Assembly: GCA_016716435.1 (NCBI GenBank)
Contig: JADJWI010000003.1
Coordinates: forward strand, 744,001 to 808,000
From: Acidobacteriota bacterium
GTDB lineage: Bacteria; Acidobacteriota; Blastocatellia; Pyrinomonadales; Pyrinomonadaceae
Length of the DNA: 64,000 bases
Reading direction: 5' to 3'
This document shows positions 15,896-28,204 of this stretch, piece by piece. Position 1 is the first letter of the stretch. Each line of letters starts with the position of its first letter. Both the position numbers and the translations under genes were made by a program. Under the pieces are notes generated by a model that did no database searches, was not told the DNA's origin, and worked only from the letters and a program-made list of their open reading frames with translations.

Positions 15896-17461
15896 ATGAC
15901 GAACGGACATTACGACTTGATCATCATCGGAACCGGAGCGGGCGGCGGGACGCTCGCGCGCAAGCTTGCGCCTTCCGGCAAGAAGATACTCATCCTCGAA
16001 CGCGGCGATTACGTAAAGCGGGAGCCGGACAACTGGAACTCGCGGGCGGTCAACGTAGAGGGCAAGTACAACACAAAAGAGGTTTGGTACGACCGTAACG
16101 GCAAGGCGCTCCATCCGCACACCAACTACAACGTCGGCGGGAACACGAAGTTTTACGGAGCCGCTCTTTTCCGGATGCGCGAACGCGACTTCGGCGAGCT
16201 CAAACACTACGACGGCATCTCGCCGGCATGGCCGATCGCCTACGACGAACTCGAGCCATTTTATACCCAGGCCGAGCAGATGTACGACGTGCACGGAAAC
16301 CGCGGCGAGGACCCGACCGAGCCATGGGCATCAGCCCCATACGCGGCACCGGCGGTTAGCCATGAGCCGCGGATCGCGGAGCTTGCGGAAGACTTTGCGG
16401 CCGCGGGCGTTCGGCCCTTTCACGTGCCGCTTGGTATCCGCATAAAAGAGAATGACCGGAAGAGTACCTGCGTCCGGTGCGCGACCTGCGACGGTTTTCC
16501 TTGTCTTTTGAATGCGAAATCCGATTCGCAGGTTTGCGGTGTTGACCATGCGACCGAGCGGCCGAACGTGACGCTGCTCACGAACGCCAAAGTGACTCGG
16601 CTCGAGACGGACGCGGCCGGAAGAAGCGTTACCGCGGTCGTGGTCGAACGCGAAGGCCAGATCGAGTCGTATTCAGCGAACATCGTCGTGCTTTCTGCCG
16701 GTGCGATAAATTCGGCTGCGTTGCTGCTTCGCTCGGCGAACGACAGGCACCCGAACGGGCTGGCGAACAGCTCCGACCAGGTCGGGCGAAACTATATGGG
16801 ACACGTTAATTCGGTCCTGCTCGCAGTCTCAAAATGCCCGAACCCGACGGTCTTTCAAAAGACACTCGGCGTCAATGATTTCTATTTCGGTACGCCGGAG
16901 TTTCCCTATCCGATGGGCCATATCTCGTTCGTCGGCAAGCTCGATGGCGTTACGCTTTCGGCCGGTGCGCCGAAGATCACGCCCGGCTTCACACTCGATA
17001 TGATGGCCCGCCATTCGCTCGACTTTTGGCTGACGACCGAGGACCTGCCGCGGCCGGAGAATCGCGTAACGCTGAACCGGCAGGGCGACATCGTTCTCGC
17101 CTACACACCAAACAATGTAGAGCCGCACAAACGGCTGCAGGCAAAGCTGAAGGAACTTATGAAAAGCCAGCGGGCCTGCAAGATGCACGGCCACGAGTGC
17201 CATCAGGGGCTTTTTTCGCGAAATCTTTACCTTGGGCAGCAGATACCGCTCGAAGGTGTTGCCCACCAGAACGGTACGGTGAGGTTTGGCGATGACCCGG
17301 CGACATCCGTGCTCGACCGCAACTGCAAGGCACATGATCTGGATAATCTCTACGTTGTCGACGGCGGATTCTTTCCATCGAGCTCGGCCGTTAACCCGGC
17401 TCTTACGATAATGGCGAATGCCCTTCGTGTGGGCCGCCATATTCTTGAAAGGATCGGGTAA
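15896..17461 (+). CDS. GMC-family oxidoreductase (FAD-dependent)
   Basis: 521 residues. The N-terminal FAD fold is LIIIGTGAGGGTLARKLA, followed by the GMC signature region NVGGNTKFYGAALFRMRERDF. The C-terminal GMC domain contains the histidine-rich HGHECHQG and ends DNLYVVDGGFFPSSSAVNPALTIMANALR, the conserved active-site/flavin closure. A CVRCATCDGFPC cysteine cluster in the middle is typical of bacterial members. It oxidises a sugar, alcohol or sterol-type hydroxyl; the substrate is not identifiable. The stop overlaps the next gene's start (TAATG). Confidence 0.88.
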   Translation: MTNGHYDLIIIGTGAGGGTLARKLAPSGKKILILERGDYVKREPDNWNSRAVNVEGKYNTKEVWYDRNGKALHPHTNYNVGGNTKFYGAALFRMRERDFGELKHYDGISPAWPIAYDELEPFYTQAEQMYDVHGNRGEDPTEPWASAPYAAPAVSHEPRIAELAEDFAAAGVRPFHVPLGIRIKENDRKSTCVRCATCDGFPCLLNAKSDSQVCGVDHATERPNVTLLTNAKVTRLETDAAGRSVTAVVVEREGQIESYSANIVVLSAGAINSAALLLRSANDRHPNGLANSSDQVGRNYMGHVNSVLLAVSKCPNPTVFQKTLGVNDFYFGTPEFPYPMGHISFVGKLDGVTLSAGAPKITPGFTLDMMARHSLDFWLTTEDLPRPENRVTLNRQGDIVLAYTPNNVEPHKRLQAKLKELMKSQRACKMHGHECHQGLFSRNLYLGQQIPLEGVAHQNGTVRFGDDPATSVLDRNCKAHDLDNLYVVDGGFFPSSSAVNPALTIMANALRVGRHILERIG

Positions 17462-18505
17462 TGCAACACAGGATCCACAACGATATGAAGCGAATTCGAT
17501 GGTCCTTCGGCGCTTTGACCGTGCTGATCGCCCTAATCGCTTCGGCCGAGGCGATGCCGGTCAGAAAGATCGAGTCGGTCGGCTTTACGGTCTCAGATAT
17601 GGACAAAGCAATAGATTTCTATCGCGGTGTCCTGACGTTCGAAGTAGAAAGCGATACGGAGATCCATGGACGCGAGTACGAACTGCTGACGGGTGTTTTT
17701 GGGGCGAGGTCACGCATCGTCCGGCTCAGGCTCGGCGACGAGGTAATAGAACTGACCGAGTTCCTGACGCCCCGCGGAAGGCCGATCCCGCAGGGCTCGC
17801 GAAGCAACGACCTTTGGTTCCAGCATGTCGCGATCATCGTTTCCGACATGGACAAAGCGTATTCACTTCTGCGTGCGAAAAAGGTGGAGCATGCCTCGAC
17901 CGGGCCGCAGACACTGCCCGTTTACATCAAGCCGGCGGCCGGAATTCGGGCTTTCTATTTCAAGGACCCGGACGGCCACGTCCTTGAGGTGCTCGGGTTT
18001 CCGCCGGACAAGGGAAAAGAGAAATGGCACCGGCTGGCAAAAAGCGGCCGGCTTTTCCTCGGCATAGACCACACGGCGATCGCAGTGAGCGATACGGACC
18101 GGAGCCTTGGCTTTTACGGCGATAAGCTCGGGCTCCGCGTTGCGGGCGAGAGTATGAATTATGGCCCGGAGCAGGAACGGCTCAATAACGTCTTCGGGGC
18201 AAGGCTTCGGATCACGGGACTAGCAACGCCTGAGGAAGGGATCGCGGTCGAATTTCTCGAGTACCTTGCACCGCGAACGGGCAGACCGTATCCGCAAGGC
18301 CTCCGCTGCGAATGACCTCTGGCACTGGCAGACGAGCTTCGCTGCGGACAGTACTTCCTTCGTCGAGATGCTGAAAGCGGAATATGTTTCGAGTGGAACG
18401 GTATCTATACCAAACGGTCCGCTGGGCTTTAGCCGTGCGGCGACGGTGCGTGACCCGGATGGGCACGCCGTCAGAATCATTGAAGTTGGAGAAAAGATAA
18501 AATAA
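17461..18505 (+). CDS. Exported protein with two VOC/glyoxalase domains (frameshifted)
   Basis: A signal-like N-terminus (FGALTVLIALIASAEA) precedes two VOC domains: about 38-180 (SVGFTVSDMDKAIDFYR ... FYFKDPDGHVLEVLGF) and about 205-345 (DHTAIAVSDTDRSLGFYG ... VRDPDGHAVRIIEV). The first frame ends prematurely at 18315. An extra C at 18300-18301 (GGCCTCC where domain 1 has PQGSRSNDLW) breaks PQG|SAANDLW; the next frame completes domain 2 to 18505. Metal-ligand histidines and glutamates of the fold are partly retained. It overlaps GMC and YHS neighbours by single bases at both ends, so one operon. Confidence 0.8.
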
Positions 18506-18990
18506 TGATCGTTACGGGAAAGAGAATATTGATCCTTACGGCGGCGATCGCGGCTGCAGCAATTATCGGAGCATGCTCCAAGCAAAACACGCAACTCGGA
18601 TTCAATGCATCCGCGGACGGCCTGGCGCTTGAAGGCTACGACGCGGTCGCTTACTTTGTGGTTGGTTCGGCCGCCAAGGGTGATCCGAGGTTCAAGCACG
18701 TTTGGAATGGAGTTACCTGGTATTTTTCATCCGAAGAAAATATGAAAACCTTTCAGGCCGAACCTGAACGCTATGCCCCGCAATATGGCGGCTATTGTTC
18801 GTATGCGGTATCGGAAGGTTACACCGCCGATGGCGACCCGGAAGCATGGAAGATCGTAGATGGTAAGCTGTATCTGAACTACAACATGGACGTAAAGGCG
18901 ACCTGGGAAAAGAAGCAGAGCGAACGCATCGAGAACGCGAACAAGAACTGGGAGGCCTTTAAAACAAAGCCGCCGGTGAAAAAGGGCTGA
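18505..18990 (+). CDS. YHS-domain lipoprotein
   Basis: 161 residues. The N-terminus is a lipoprotein signal (ILILTAAIAAAAIIGACSK; lipobox IGAC). The body is a YHS domain: GYDAVAYFVVG, WNGVTWYFSSEENMKTFQAEPERYAPQYGGYC. YHS domains are linked to metal handling. It is the last gene of the aquaporin-GMC-VOC-YHS operon, with a terminator following at 19016. Confidence 0.85.
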   Translation: MIVTGKRILILTAAIAAAAIIGACSKQNTQLGFNASADGLALEGYDAVAYFVVGSAAKGDPRFKHVWNGVTWYFSSEENMKTFQAEPERYAPQYGGYCSYAVSEGYTADGDPEAWKIVDGKLYLNYNMDVKATWEKKQSERIENANKNWEAFKTKPPVKKG

Positions 18991-19015
18991 TCCGCAAGAA
19001 ACAGTGGAGCAAATT

Positions 19016-19046
19016 GGGGGCGGCTATGTCGCTCCCTTTTTATTTT
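19016..19046 (+). terminator. Intrinsic terminator after the YHS gene
   Basis: 7-bp stem with one G-U pair (19016-19022 with 19030-19036), 7-nt loop and TTTTTATTTT. Confidence 0.75.
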
Positions 19047-19098
19047 CGGTCTCAGCCTGCCGAAAGGAATAAAGCGGTAATGAGCAGGAATTGGTGAC

Positions 19099-21735
<2,637 letters not shown>

Positions 21736-21771
21736 GCGATAGACCGAAATCGAAATAAGGACAAAACGAAC

Positions 21772-22875
21772 ATGAAAGCAATAGCAGTTAAACCGGGCGT
21801 TCCGGATTCAGTTCATTTGGTAGAAATGCCAAAGCCATCGGTCGAAGACGTGCCGAATGGGCGAGGAGTTTTGGTGAAGGTGCTCCGCGTTGGGGTTGAC
21901 GGTACGGACAAAGAGATCAACAACGCCGAGTATGGTGCGGCACCCGAAGGCGAAGACTTTCTCGTCATCGGACATGAAGGCTTTGGTGTGGTCGAGGCGG
22001 TCGGGCCGGCGGTCAGCGAACTCAAGCCCGGCGACTATGTCGTCGCGACGGTAAGACGGCCGGGCGGCAGCATCTATGACCTGATCGGCACGAACGACAT
22101 GACGACCGACGATCAGTACTTTGAACGCGGCATCAATCTGCGGCACGGGTTTCTTTCGGAATACTACGTAGAAGATGCCGAGTTTGTGGTGAAGATCCCG
22201 CGGGGTTTGAAGAACGTCGGCGTTCTGCTCGAACCGATGACCGTAGTGCAGAAGGGCATCACACAGGCCTATGAGATACAGCGGCGGCTTCGCGTTTGGC
22301 GGCCGCGGCGTGCAGCCGTGCTCGGAGCGGGGACCATCGGGCTGCTGGCAACGCTCGTGCTCCGGCTGAAAGGGATCGAAGTGGTCACGTTCGGACACTC
22401 GCCCCGGCCGTATCTGAACTCGGACCTCATCGAGGAACTTGGAGCTCGGTACGTTTCGACCGAGGACATCGCTGTTCAGGACTTCGCGGCTAAAAACGGT
22501 GCGTTTGACATCATCTTTGAAGCGACAGGGTTTTCGCCGATCGTCTTTGACGCGATGCAGGCGCTCGAAAAGAACGGCGTCCTGGTCCTTTCGAGTGTGA
22601 CCGGCGGCGACCGAAAGGTTGAGGTGCCGGCGGACAAGATCAATCTCGACTTCGTTCTCGGCAACCGGGTGATGGTCGGGACGGTCAATGCGAACCGGGA
22701 ATATTTTGAGAGCGGCGCGAAAAACATGGCCGCCGCCGTGCTCGAATACGGCGACTGGCTCGAACGCCTGCTAACACATCCGGTCGATGGACTAGAAAAT
22801 TACAATCAGCTTTTCGACGCGCTCACCAACGGCAAGGGCGTAATAAAAGCCTACTGTGAGGTAGCAGCAGGATGA
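21772..22875 (+). CDS. Zinc-dependent glucose 1-dehydrogenase-like MDR enzyme
   Basis: 367 residues of the medium-chain dehydrogenase family. The catalytic zinc site reads [10 protein letters not shown] (Asp in place of the usual Cys, as in archaeal-type glucose dehydrogenases), GHEGFGVVE and LEPM. The Rossmann motif is [14 protein letters not shown]. The enzyme would oxidise glucose or another aldose to the lactone with NAD(P). Placed directly behind the GH63 glucosidase, it could oxidise the glucose that enzyme frees. Confidence 0.85.
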   Translation: MKAIAVKPGVPDSVHLVEMPKPSVEDVPNGRGVLVKVLRVGVDGTDKEINNAEYGAAPEGEDFLVIGHEGFGVVEAVGPAVSELKPGDYVVATVRRPGGSIYDLIGTNDMTTDDQYFERGINLRHGFLSEYYVEDAEFVVKIPRGLKNVGVLLEPMTVVQKGITQAYEIQRRLRVWRPRRAAVLGAGTIGLLATLVLRLKGIEVVTFGHSPRPYLNSDLIEELGARYVSTEDIAVQDFAAKNGAFDIIFEATGFSPIVFDAMQALEKNGVLVLSSVTGGDRKVEVPADKINLDFVLGNRVMVGTVNANREYFESGAKNMAAAVLEYGDWLERLLTHPVDGLENYNQLFDALTNGKGVIKAYCEVAAG

Positions 22876-22898
22876 TCGCGGGCATGCACGCGAAATAA

Positions 22899-22974
22899 TG
22901 GAGCCACCCATCGGACTTGAACCGATGACCTTTCGATTACGAATCGAATGCTCTACCAACTGAGCTAGGGTGGC
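22899..22974 (-). tRNA. tRNA-Thr (CGU anticodon), CCA encoded
   Basis: Full cloverleaf on the minus strand: 7-bp acceptor (GCCACCC with GGGTGGC), D-arm AGCTCAGTTGGTAGAGC, anticodon stem TTCGA/TCGAA around loop TTCGTAA (anticodon CGT), and T-arm GGTTCAAGTCC. T is the discriminator base and CCA is encoded at 22899-22901. Confidence 0.95.
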
Positions 22975-23415
22975 TTGATTGGGCGAGCGGGCTCGGGGTT
23001 GCCGTGGAGGCGAAGCGAGGCCGCTCGGGCGACATAAAAAGAGCAGATCGGGTGGTTAGCGCCGAACTTCCAAATATACTTTCGGCGGCGGCGGAGTGTC
23101 AAGGGTGAGTGGTGAGTGGTGAGTGGCGAGAGATGAAGACAACGTTCGGAAGTTGAGAAATCGGGGCAGGGAGACACGGGTACCCGGAGATCGACTTTTT
23201 AGAATTAGAAAAGGAGGTGAGGAGAGAAGGGAGGGAGAAAGGAAGAGAGGAGGAGAGGAGGAGAAGGTAAGAATTGCAAGTGAGAATTGGAAGTGGGGAG
23301 GGTGTGGGGACGCGGGGGAGGGAGAGAAGGGGAGACGAGTTGGCGGGGTGGTTGATTTGAGGGGCGGGTGGGTTTAATATTTGGAGCAAAGGGGTAAACG
23401 TACGTTTCACAAAAG
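22975..23415. other. Gene-free stretch: heptad repeats and long purine-rich tract
   Basis: No credible gene. Tandem heptamers of the GTGAGTG type lie at 23104-23130. About 23205-23375 is a strand-biased G/A-rich tract with almost no pyrimidine in places. The predicted reading frames here are low-complexity and not convincing. Confidence 0.6.
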
Positions 23416-23967
23416 ATGAATACGGAATTTGTAGAGCGGCTTCGCAAGCTTTTTGGGCATGCATCGATGGCGGAAATCGCGAGAAGAATTGACGTTCCGC
23501 ACGCAACCATCCGCAATTATTTTCAGGGCCGGCTGCCGGCTCCGGAGGTGCTGATCAAGCTTGCTCGTGAAACGGGCGTTTCGCTTAATTGGCTGCTGAC
23601 GGGTGAGGGCAAGATGTTTGCCGAGGGCGAGCGGCCGCTTGAGCTCGGGGCGTTGATGGAGGAACGCATCACGCAGATCGTCGATGAGCGGCTTTCGCAG
23701 CGAATGGCTCCGGAGGTTCAGCAGCTCGGCGAGATCGACCTAAAGCCCGATTTTGATGTGATCGCCGCCGTCCGCCAGACGGGCGAGCCGCAGGCTGTGA
23801 TGCGTGCCTGGTATGAGCACGAGGGCCGCGAGTATCCGGAGGATTTCGGCGTCGTCTTTTTCCAGGGTTGGGAAAGTTTTACGCCCGAGGAAAGGGTCGA
23901 TGCGGTTCGCGATGCCAAAAAGGTGCTTGACCGAGCGCTCCGCGCACAAGGCGACAAGAGCGATTAA
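23416..23967 (+). CDS. XRE/CI-like helix-turn-helix regulator
   Basis: 183 residues. The N-terminal HTH reads MAEIARRIDVPHATIRNYFQGRLPAPEVLIKLARETGVSLNWLLTGEG, close to the phage CI repressor HTH family. An acidic helix (LGALMEERITQIVDERLSQRM) and a C-terminal domain of unknown type follow. There is no Ser-Lys autoprotease motif of LexA type. The ImmA/IrrE peptidase gene 70 bp downstream suggests the peptidase may cleave this repressor under stress. Confidence 0.8.
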   Translation: MNTEFVERLRKLFGHASMAEIARRIDVPHATIRNYFQGRLPAPEVLIKLARETGVSLNWLLTGEGKMFAEGERPLELGALMEERITQIVDERLSQRMAPEVQQLGEIDLKPDFDVIAAVRQTGEPQAVMRAWYEHEGREYPEDFGVVFFQGWESFTPEERVDAVRDAKKVLDRALRAQGDKSD

Positions 23968-24037
23968 CTCTTGACCTGGTTTGCGAGGATGAGATATAGT
24001 TGCATCTGCAAAACACGGACCCGAACTCTCACACCTC

Positions 24038-24484
24038 ATGCGCTTCTTCCGCGAAAAGATCGAATCTCTAGTCAGAGGCTGGAACCGGCGGCCGCTGACC
24101 GAGGCCGATTTTCATCGGCTCTGCCGCCGCCATCGGATCACGGTCGATGAGATGCCGCTTCGCGTCAGCGGCTTCTATTATTGTGTGATGGGCCGACATT
24201 TTATCGCGATCGACAGCAAACTCCCGCCGTCGCGAAAGCTTTTCGTGATGTTCCACGAATTTGCCCACTACCTGATGCACGCGCCAAACACCAACGAGAC
24301 GGCCAGCTATCACGGAGTCGGCAAACCCACCCGCAAGGAAGAAGAGGCGGACCTCTTTGCGCTCGTAGCCATTTTGCCGCTTGCCGTGCTGCGGCGGAGT
24401 TCGGCGGCGAGCCTGGTAGAGGACGGCTTTGAACGCGATATGGTCGAAAAGCGTTTCGCGATATTTGAGAAGCACGGGATCTAG
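24038..24484 (+). CDS. ImmA/IrrE-family metallopeptidase
   Basis: 148 residues containing the zinc-protease motif HEFAHYLMH, preceded by SRKLFVMF and followed by KEEEADLFALVAILP, which carries the expected third ligand glutamate. Members cleave a cognate XRE repressor (ImmA-ImmR, IrrE-DdrO). The adjacent XRE gene is the obvious partner. Confidence 0.85.
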   Translation: MRFFREKIESLVRGWNRRPLTEADFHRLCRRHRITVDEMPLRVSGFYYCVMGRHFIAIDSKLPPSRKLFVMFHEFAHYLMHAPNTNETASYHGVGKPTRKEEEADLFALVAILPLAVLRRSSAASLVEDGFERDMVEKRFAIFEKHGI

Positions 24485-24554
24485 GTATATAGTCTCGACC
24501 AACGAACTCACGGGCAGGAATCCATCTCGAATATATATAAGGAGATAATGTCAG

Positions 24555-25304
24555 ATGGCGATCAATGAAGCCGTTGGACTCCCGTTCTCTGCCGCACAGA
24601 AGAAACGCAATTTCGAAAGAAAGGCCGTCCTGCTTGTGCTCGGGCTTTTGGTGCTGGCTACGCTTGCGGGTTTCGGCCCGACCTACTACTTCAAATTGCA
24701 GACTGCCCTCTCCGAATATCGCTTGATCACAAGCATTCACGCCGCTCTGATGGTCGCGTGGATCGCCGTCTTTGCACTGCAGATCTATCTTGTTCGCCGC
24801 AAATTGGTCGCTGTTCACATGAAGCTCGGGATGGCCGCGATCGCTCTCGCGGTGTTGCTTGTCGTTGTCGGGTATCTTACGGCGGTCTCGGCGGCGAAGT
24901 TTGGTACGGCTGCGGCTCCGGCAGAGATATCGCCGCTCTCTTTTTTGATCGTTCCGTTTGGCGATATCGTTTTGTTTGCGATCTTCTTCGCGGCAGCGGT
25001 CTATTACCGGAAGCAGCCAACAATCCACAAGCGGATGATGCTGCTTACGGCGTTTAACTTTATGCCGGCAGCCGTTGCCCGCGTGCCGATCGCATCACTT
25101 CAATCTCTTGGGCCGGTTTGGTTTTTCGGCTTCCCGGACCTGATGCTCATCATCCTTCTTGTCTTTGACACATGGCGAAACCGCAGGCTCGAACCGGCTT
25201 TTGCACTCGGGGCTTTGCTGCTAATAGCGTCGCATCCGATCCGATTGGCGATGATGGAAAGCGAGACGTGGCTGGCCGCCGCTCGCTGGATGACCGGCGG
25301 ATAG
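24555..25304 (+). CDS. Seven-span membrane protein, probable paralogue of 2778-3587
   Basis: 249 residues with about seven spans; a polar, basic N-terminus (AQKKRNFERKAV) leads into the first. Histidines occur at ITSIHAALMVAWI and LVAVHMKLGMAAIA, with IHKRMMLLTAF after the fifth span. Span pattern and histidine positions match the membrane protein at 2778-3587. Function unknown. AAGGAG (24539-24544) supports the 24555 start. Confidence 0.65.
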   Translation: MAINEAVGLPFSAAQKKRNFERKAVLLVLGLLVLATLAGFGPTYYFKLQTALSEYRLITSIHAALMVAWIAVFALQIYLVRRKLVAVHMKLGMAAIALAVLLVVVGYLTAVSAAKFGTAAAPAEISPLSFLIVPFGDIVLFAIFFAAAVYYRKQPTIHKRMMLLTAFNFMPAAVARVPIASLQSLGPVWFFGFPDLMLIILLVFDTWRNRRLEPAFALGALLLIASHPIRLAMMESETWLAAARWMTGG

Positions 25305-25309
25305 CTTGG

Positions 25310-26223
25310 TCAGGCCTTTGGGTGCGAGCGGTCGTAAACCTCGATCATTTTTTCCATCGAGACCTGTGTGTAGATCTGCGTCGAGAGAGCCGCGAGTGGC
25401 CGAGGAGTTCCTGAATGTCGCGAAGATCGGCGCCGGAATCGAGAAGGTGCGTGGCAAATGAATGGCGGAGGCTGTGCGGCGAAATATTGTGAATATTCGC
25501 ACATTGCTTGATGTATTTATCGAGCATGCGGCCGACCGAACGGGTCGTTATCCGCCCGCCGCGGCGATGGAGAAAAACGGCCTCGAGGTCGCGTTCGGGC
25601 TCGGGACATTCAAGCAGAAAAACGGGCCGTGTCTTTTCGAGATAGTGCAGCAGTGCCTGAAGAGCGTGTTCGTGAAACGGCACGATGCGTTCCTTCCGCC
25701 GCTTTCCTAAAACGCGGACAAGCCGTTCGCGGAAATCGATATCAGACAAATTTATGCCGACGAGTTCGCTGACGCGGATGCCGGTCGCGTAGAGAAACTC
25801 GAGTATTGCACGGTCGCGGCGGCCGAGGTCGGTGCCGGTATCGGGCGTTTCGATGAGGCGGACAGCGTCTTCGATGGAAAGGTGCGACGGCAGCTTGCGC
25901 TCGACCCGCGGCGTTGCGACGAGCTTTGCCGGGTTTGCCTCGAGCTTGCCCTCGCGGATCAGGAATTGGAAAAACGTGCGGAGGCTGGCGAGCTTGCGCG
26001 CCCGCGTTGTCTTTTTCGCACCGGCCGCATCGAGCCTTGCCATCCATTCGCGGATGGTCAGGCGGTCGATCTGCTCGATCGGGAGATCTTCGCGCCCTTC
26101 GATCGCGACGAGGTGGTCGCGAAATTGCTCAAGGTCCGAGGCGTAGTTCCGCAGCGTGTGCGGGCTCATGCCTCGTTCGTATTTGAGGTGCTGGAGAAAT
26201 TGTTCGTAGGCGACGTTGAGCAC
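25310..26223 (-). CDS. Tyrosine recombinase XerC/XerD-like (frameshifted near the 3' end)
   Basis: The N-terminal SAM-like domain ([23 protein letters not shown]) and catalytic domain are present: Arg in ATGIRVSEL, the [12 protein letters not shown] box, LLGHS and the tyrosine in [13 protein letters not shown]. The last 25 residues are in another frame: one base is missing near 25381-25390, where GHSRLS must join STQIYT. Total length of about 303 residues fits housekeeping XerC/D, which resolves chromosome dimers at dif. A role in mobilising the nearby elements cannot be excluded. It lies on the opposite strand to the membrane gene and is 8 bp from the VWA gene. Confidence 0.82.
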
Positions 26224-26231
26224 AAAAAAGC

Positions 26232-27298
26232 TTACCTTTGCTTGGGGACATAATACCCCTTCCGGGCGCGGACGGTCACATCGGGGCGGGCCTTTACGGT
26301 GACCTCGATCGACCGATATTCGCCGGGCGTGGCACGAAGCTCTTCGGGGTAATAGCTGAGCACGTATTGCTCGGCAAGTTCGATCGAGATGCGGCGGAAA
26401 GCGTCGTCGAGCTCGCGTTCGTCGATCGGCGTATAAACGGCCCCGCCCGTTTGTGCGGCAAAGGATTGCATACGGCGTTCGGCGGCAAGGGCACGGACGT
26501 TGGCATTGCCGCGACGCGAACCGGTGCGAATGTAGTTCTCAAATTCGGTGGTGTGGACGACGAATATCTGGCAATCGAGCGATTGGGCAAGCCTTAAGGC
26601 CTGTTCAAATGTGGTGTCGGTTTTCGTATCGTCGCCATCGGAGACGAGGACGATAACGCGGCGGCCGCTTATATCGCCGAGATAGCGGGCGGCCATCTCG
26701 ATAGTATCGAGAAGCGCGGTCGCACCCTCGGGCGGCGGCAGGCGGCGAATGGCGTCGATCAGAACTCGCGGGTCCGCAGTAAAGGGCTGCTCGAGCCGGC
26801 CGATGGTCGAGATGGAAAAGAGTGCGGCAAGGTCGCGGTCGGGGCGGATGACGCGTTCGAAAAAGCGGACCGAAGCCTGGACCTCGAATTCGCGGGCCTT
26901 CAGCACGCTGCCCGAATTATCAAAAAGCAATGCGACGCGCACTGGCGTTTCGGCCCGGGTCAGCTCGGCAAGCTCGACGCGTTCGCCGTTGATCTTTACC
27001 TCAAAGTCGCTGAGCTGGAGGTTGCGTATCGCACGGCCTTCGCTATCGACGACCGAGACCGGGATCGGGATCAGCGTTGAATCGACGCGGATCACCTCTT
27101 CGTTATCGGAAGGTGTCGGTGTCGGGGTCGGCGTTGCGGTGACGATGCGGTCGCGGGGCGGCGTGCTTGCCGGGGTGATTCGCGGCGTAGAGCGAGGCGT
27201 CGGGGTCGGCTCGGGTTTATTGCGCCCGGATTGCGCCGCGGCGAGGCCGCGAGGACTATTAAGAAAATGACCGTAAGCGCAACACGAGCATGGGCCAA
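26232..27298 (-). CDS. Exported VWA-domain protein (VWFA-related, TIGR03436-like), frameshift in the leader
   Basis: The continuous frame from 27095 holds the VWA domain: [14 protein letters not shown], a T-containing loop and [10 protein letters not shown], ending ARKGYYVP. This layout is the 'VWFA-related Acidobacterial domain'. Upstream the same frame continues as a Pro/Thr-rich linker ([15 protein letters not shown]) back to about 27235. A hydrophobic signal peptide ([14 protein letters not shown]) sits in another frame, joined if one base is restored near 27240-27250; its start would be the TTG at 27298. Probably secreted and adhesive or scaffold-like. Confidence 0.65.
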
Positions 27299-27332
27299 TA
27301 TGGTTTGATTGCCGAAAGCCGGAAATCTTTGC

Positions 27333-28062
27333 CTAGACGAAAATAAGTTTACCGCCCGCAAAGACAAGCACCAACGCGAGCAAGCGGCGAAGCACGATCG
27401 AATCGAACCGGCGGGCACCGAGTGTCGAACCGATGATGCCGCCGCCGACGGCCGCCGCGATCCAAAAATAGACCTCCGCGGGAAGCTGCGGCATCTTGGG
27501 CCAGGCACCGGCGAGTCCGGCGGCCGAATTAACAAAGATGAAGAGTGCGGAGACTCCGGCGGCCTTTTTCGCACCCGCCCAATGGAGAAGGAGAAGCAGC
27601 GGCGTCAGGAAAATGCCGCCGCCGACGCCTACCAAGCCCGAAAGAAGCCCGAGCACGGCGCCGATGATAAGGGCAAGCCAAACGGGCGGTTCTTTCGTTT
27701 CCTCGTCTCCGTCAAAGCCAGGCGAGGCGGATGGCCGCGAGGACGAGCACGACGCCGAGGACGATCTTATAGATATTGGTCGGTAGCTGGATCGTGCCGC
27801 CGAGATAGGCCATCAGGATCGAGGCAATTGCGAACGGAATGAACAGCCGCCACGAAAATGCCCAGCCCGATAATATTGAACCGTCGCGATCGAGGCGACG
27901 AAAAGGTTGAGCGTCAAGGCCGTCGGCCGCGTCACCTCCGGCGCAACCGCAAGCAACGCCATCACCGCCAAATACCCCGAAACCTGGCCCGCCATGCCCG
28001 ACCGAGGAATAGAGCATCGCGACAAGGAAAACGGCGAGGATAATCAAGAAAGAGAATTCCAT
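27333..28062 (-). CDS. TauE/SafE-family sulfite/anion exporter (three frameshifts)
   Basis: Family sequence is spread over three frames. They are MEFSFLIILAVFLVAMLYSSVGHGG, then SGYLAVMALLAVAPEVTRPT through VQYYRAGHF, then WRLFIPFAIASILMAYLGGTIQLP through LAAIRLAWL, and finally PPVWLALIIGAVLGLLSGLVGVGGGIFLTPLLLL to the end. Each junction needs a single-base correction (about 28015, 27865 and 27715). The GVGGG motif with eight spans is typical of TauE/SafE exporters, which move sulfite, sulfoacetate or similar anions out of the cell. It could be a decaying gene or a poorly sequenced region. Confidence 0.7.
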
Positions 28063-28093
28063 TTCAGTCGGGAACGCGAGCCTGCGAAAACTA

Positions 28094-28178
28094 CCACGCC
28101 ATAAACGGCGTGGCTATGCGAAAACCGCTGGCGTAACTAGGACTGGTGCTTCGCACTCAGGCGGGCAGAGATGCCCGC
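28094..28178. repeat. Two dispersed palindromes between TauE/SafE and trmFO
   Basis: CCACGCC and GGCGTGG (28094-28100/28107-28113) flank ATAAAC; the same hairpin recurs at 57268-57288 and, imperfectly, at 57400-57419. A second palindrome, GCGGGCA...TGCCCGC, lies at about 28161-28178. Both look like REP-type extragenic palindromes. Confidence 0.6.
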
Positions 28179-28204
28179 GTTCCCGTTCGGGCGGAGCCGG
28201 GTGG

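Noticed and set aside
22881..22895. Terminator after the glucose dehydrogenase gene
   Set aside because: The hairpin is only 5 bp and no U-run follows.
22899..25310. Prophage integrated at tRNA-Thr with XerC-like integrase
   Set aside because: The recombinase has housekeeping XerC/D length and motifs, no duplicated tRNA end is seen, and the capsid module lies 13 kb away beyond ordinary genes.
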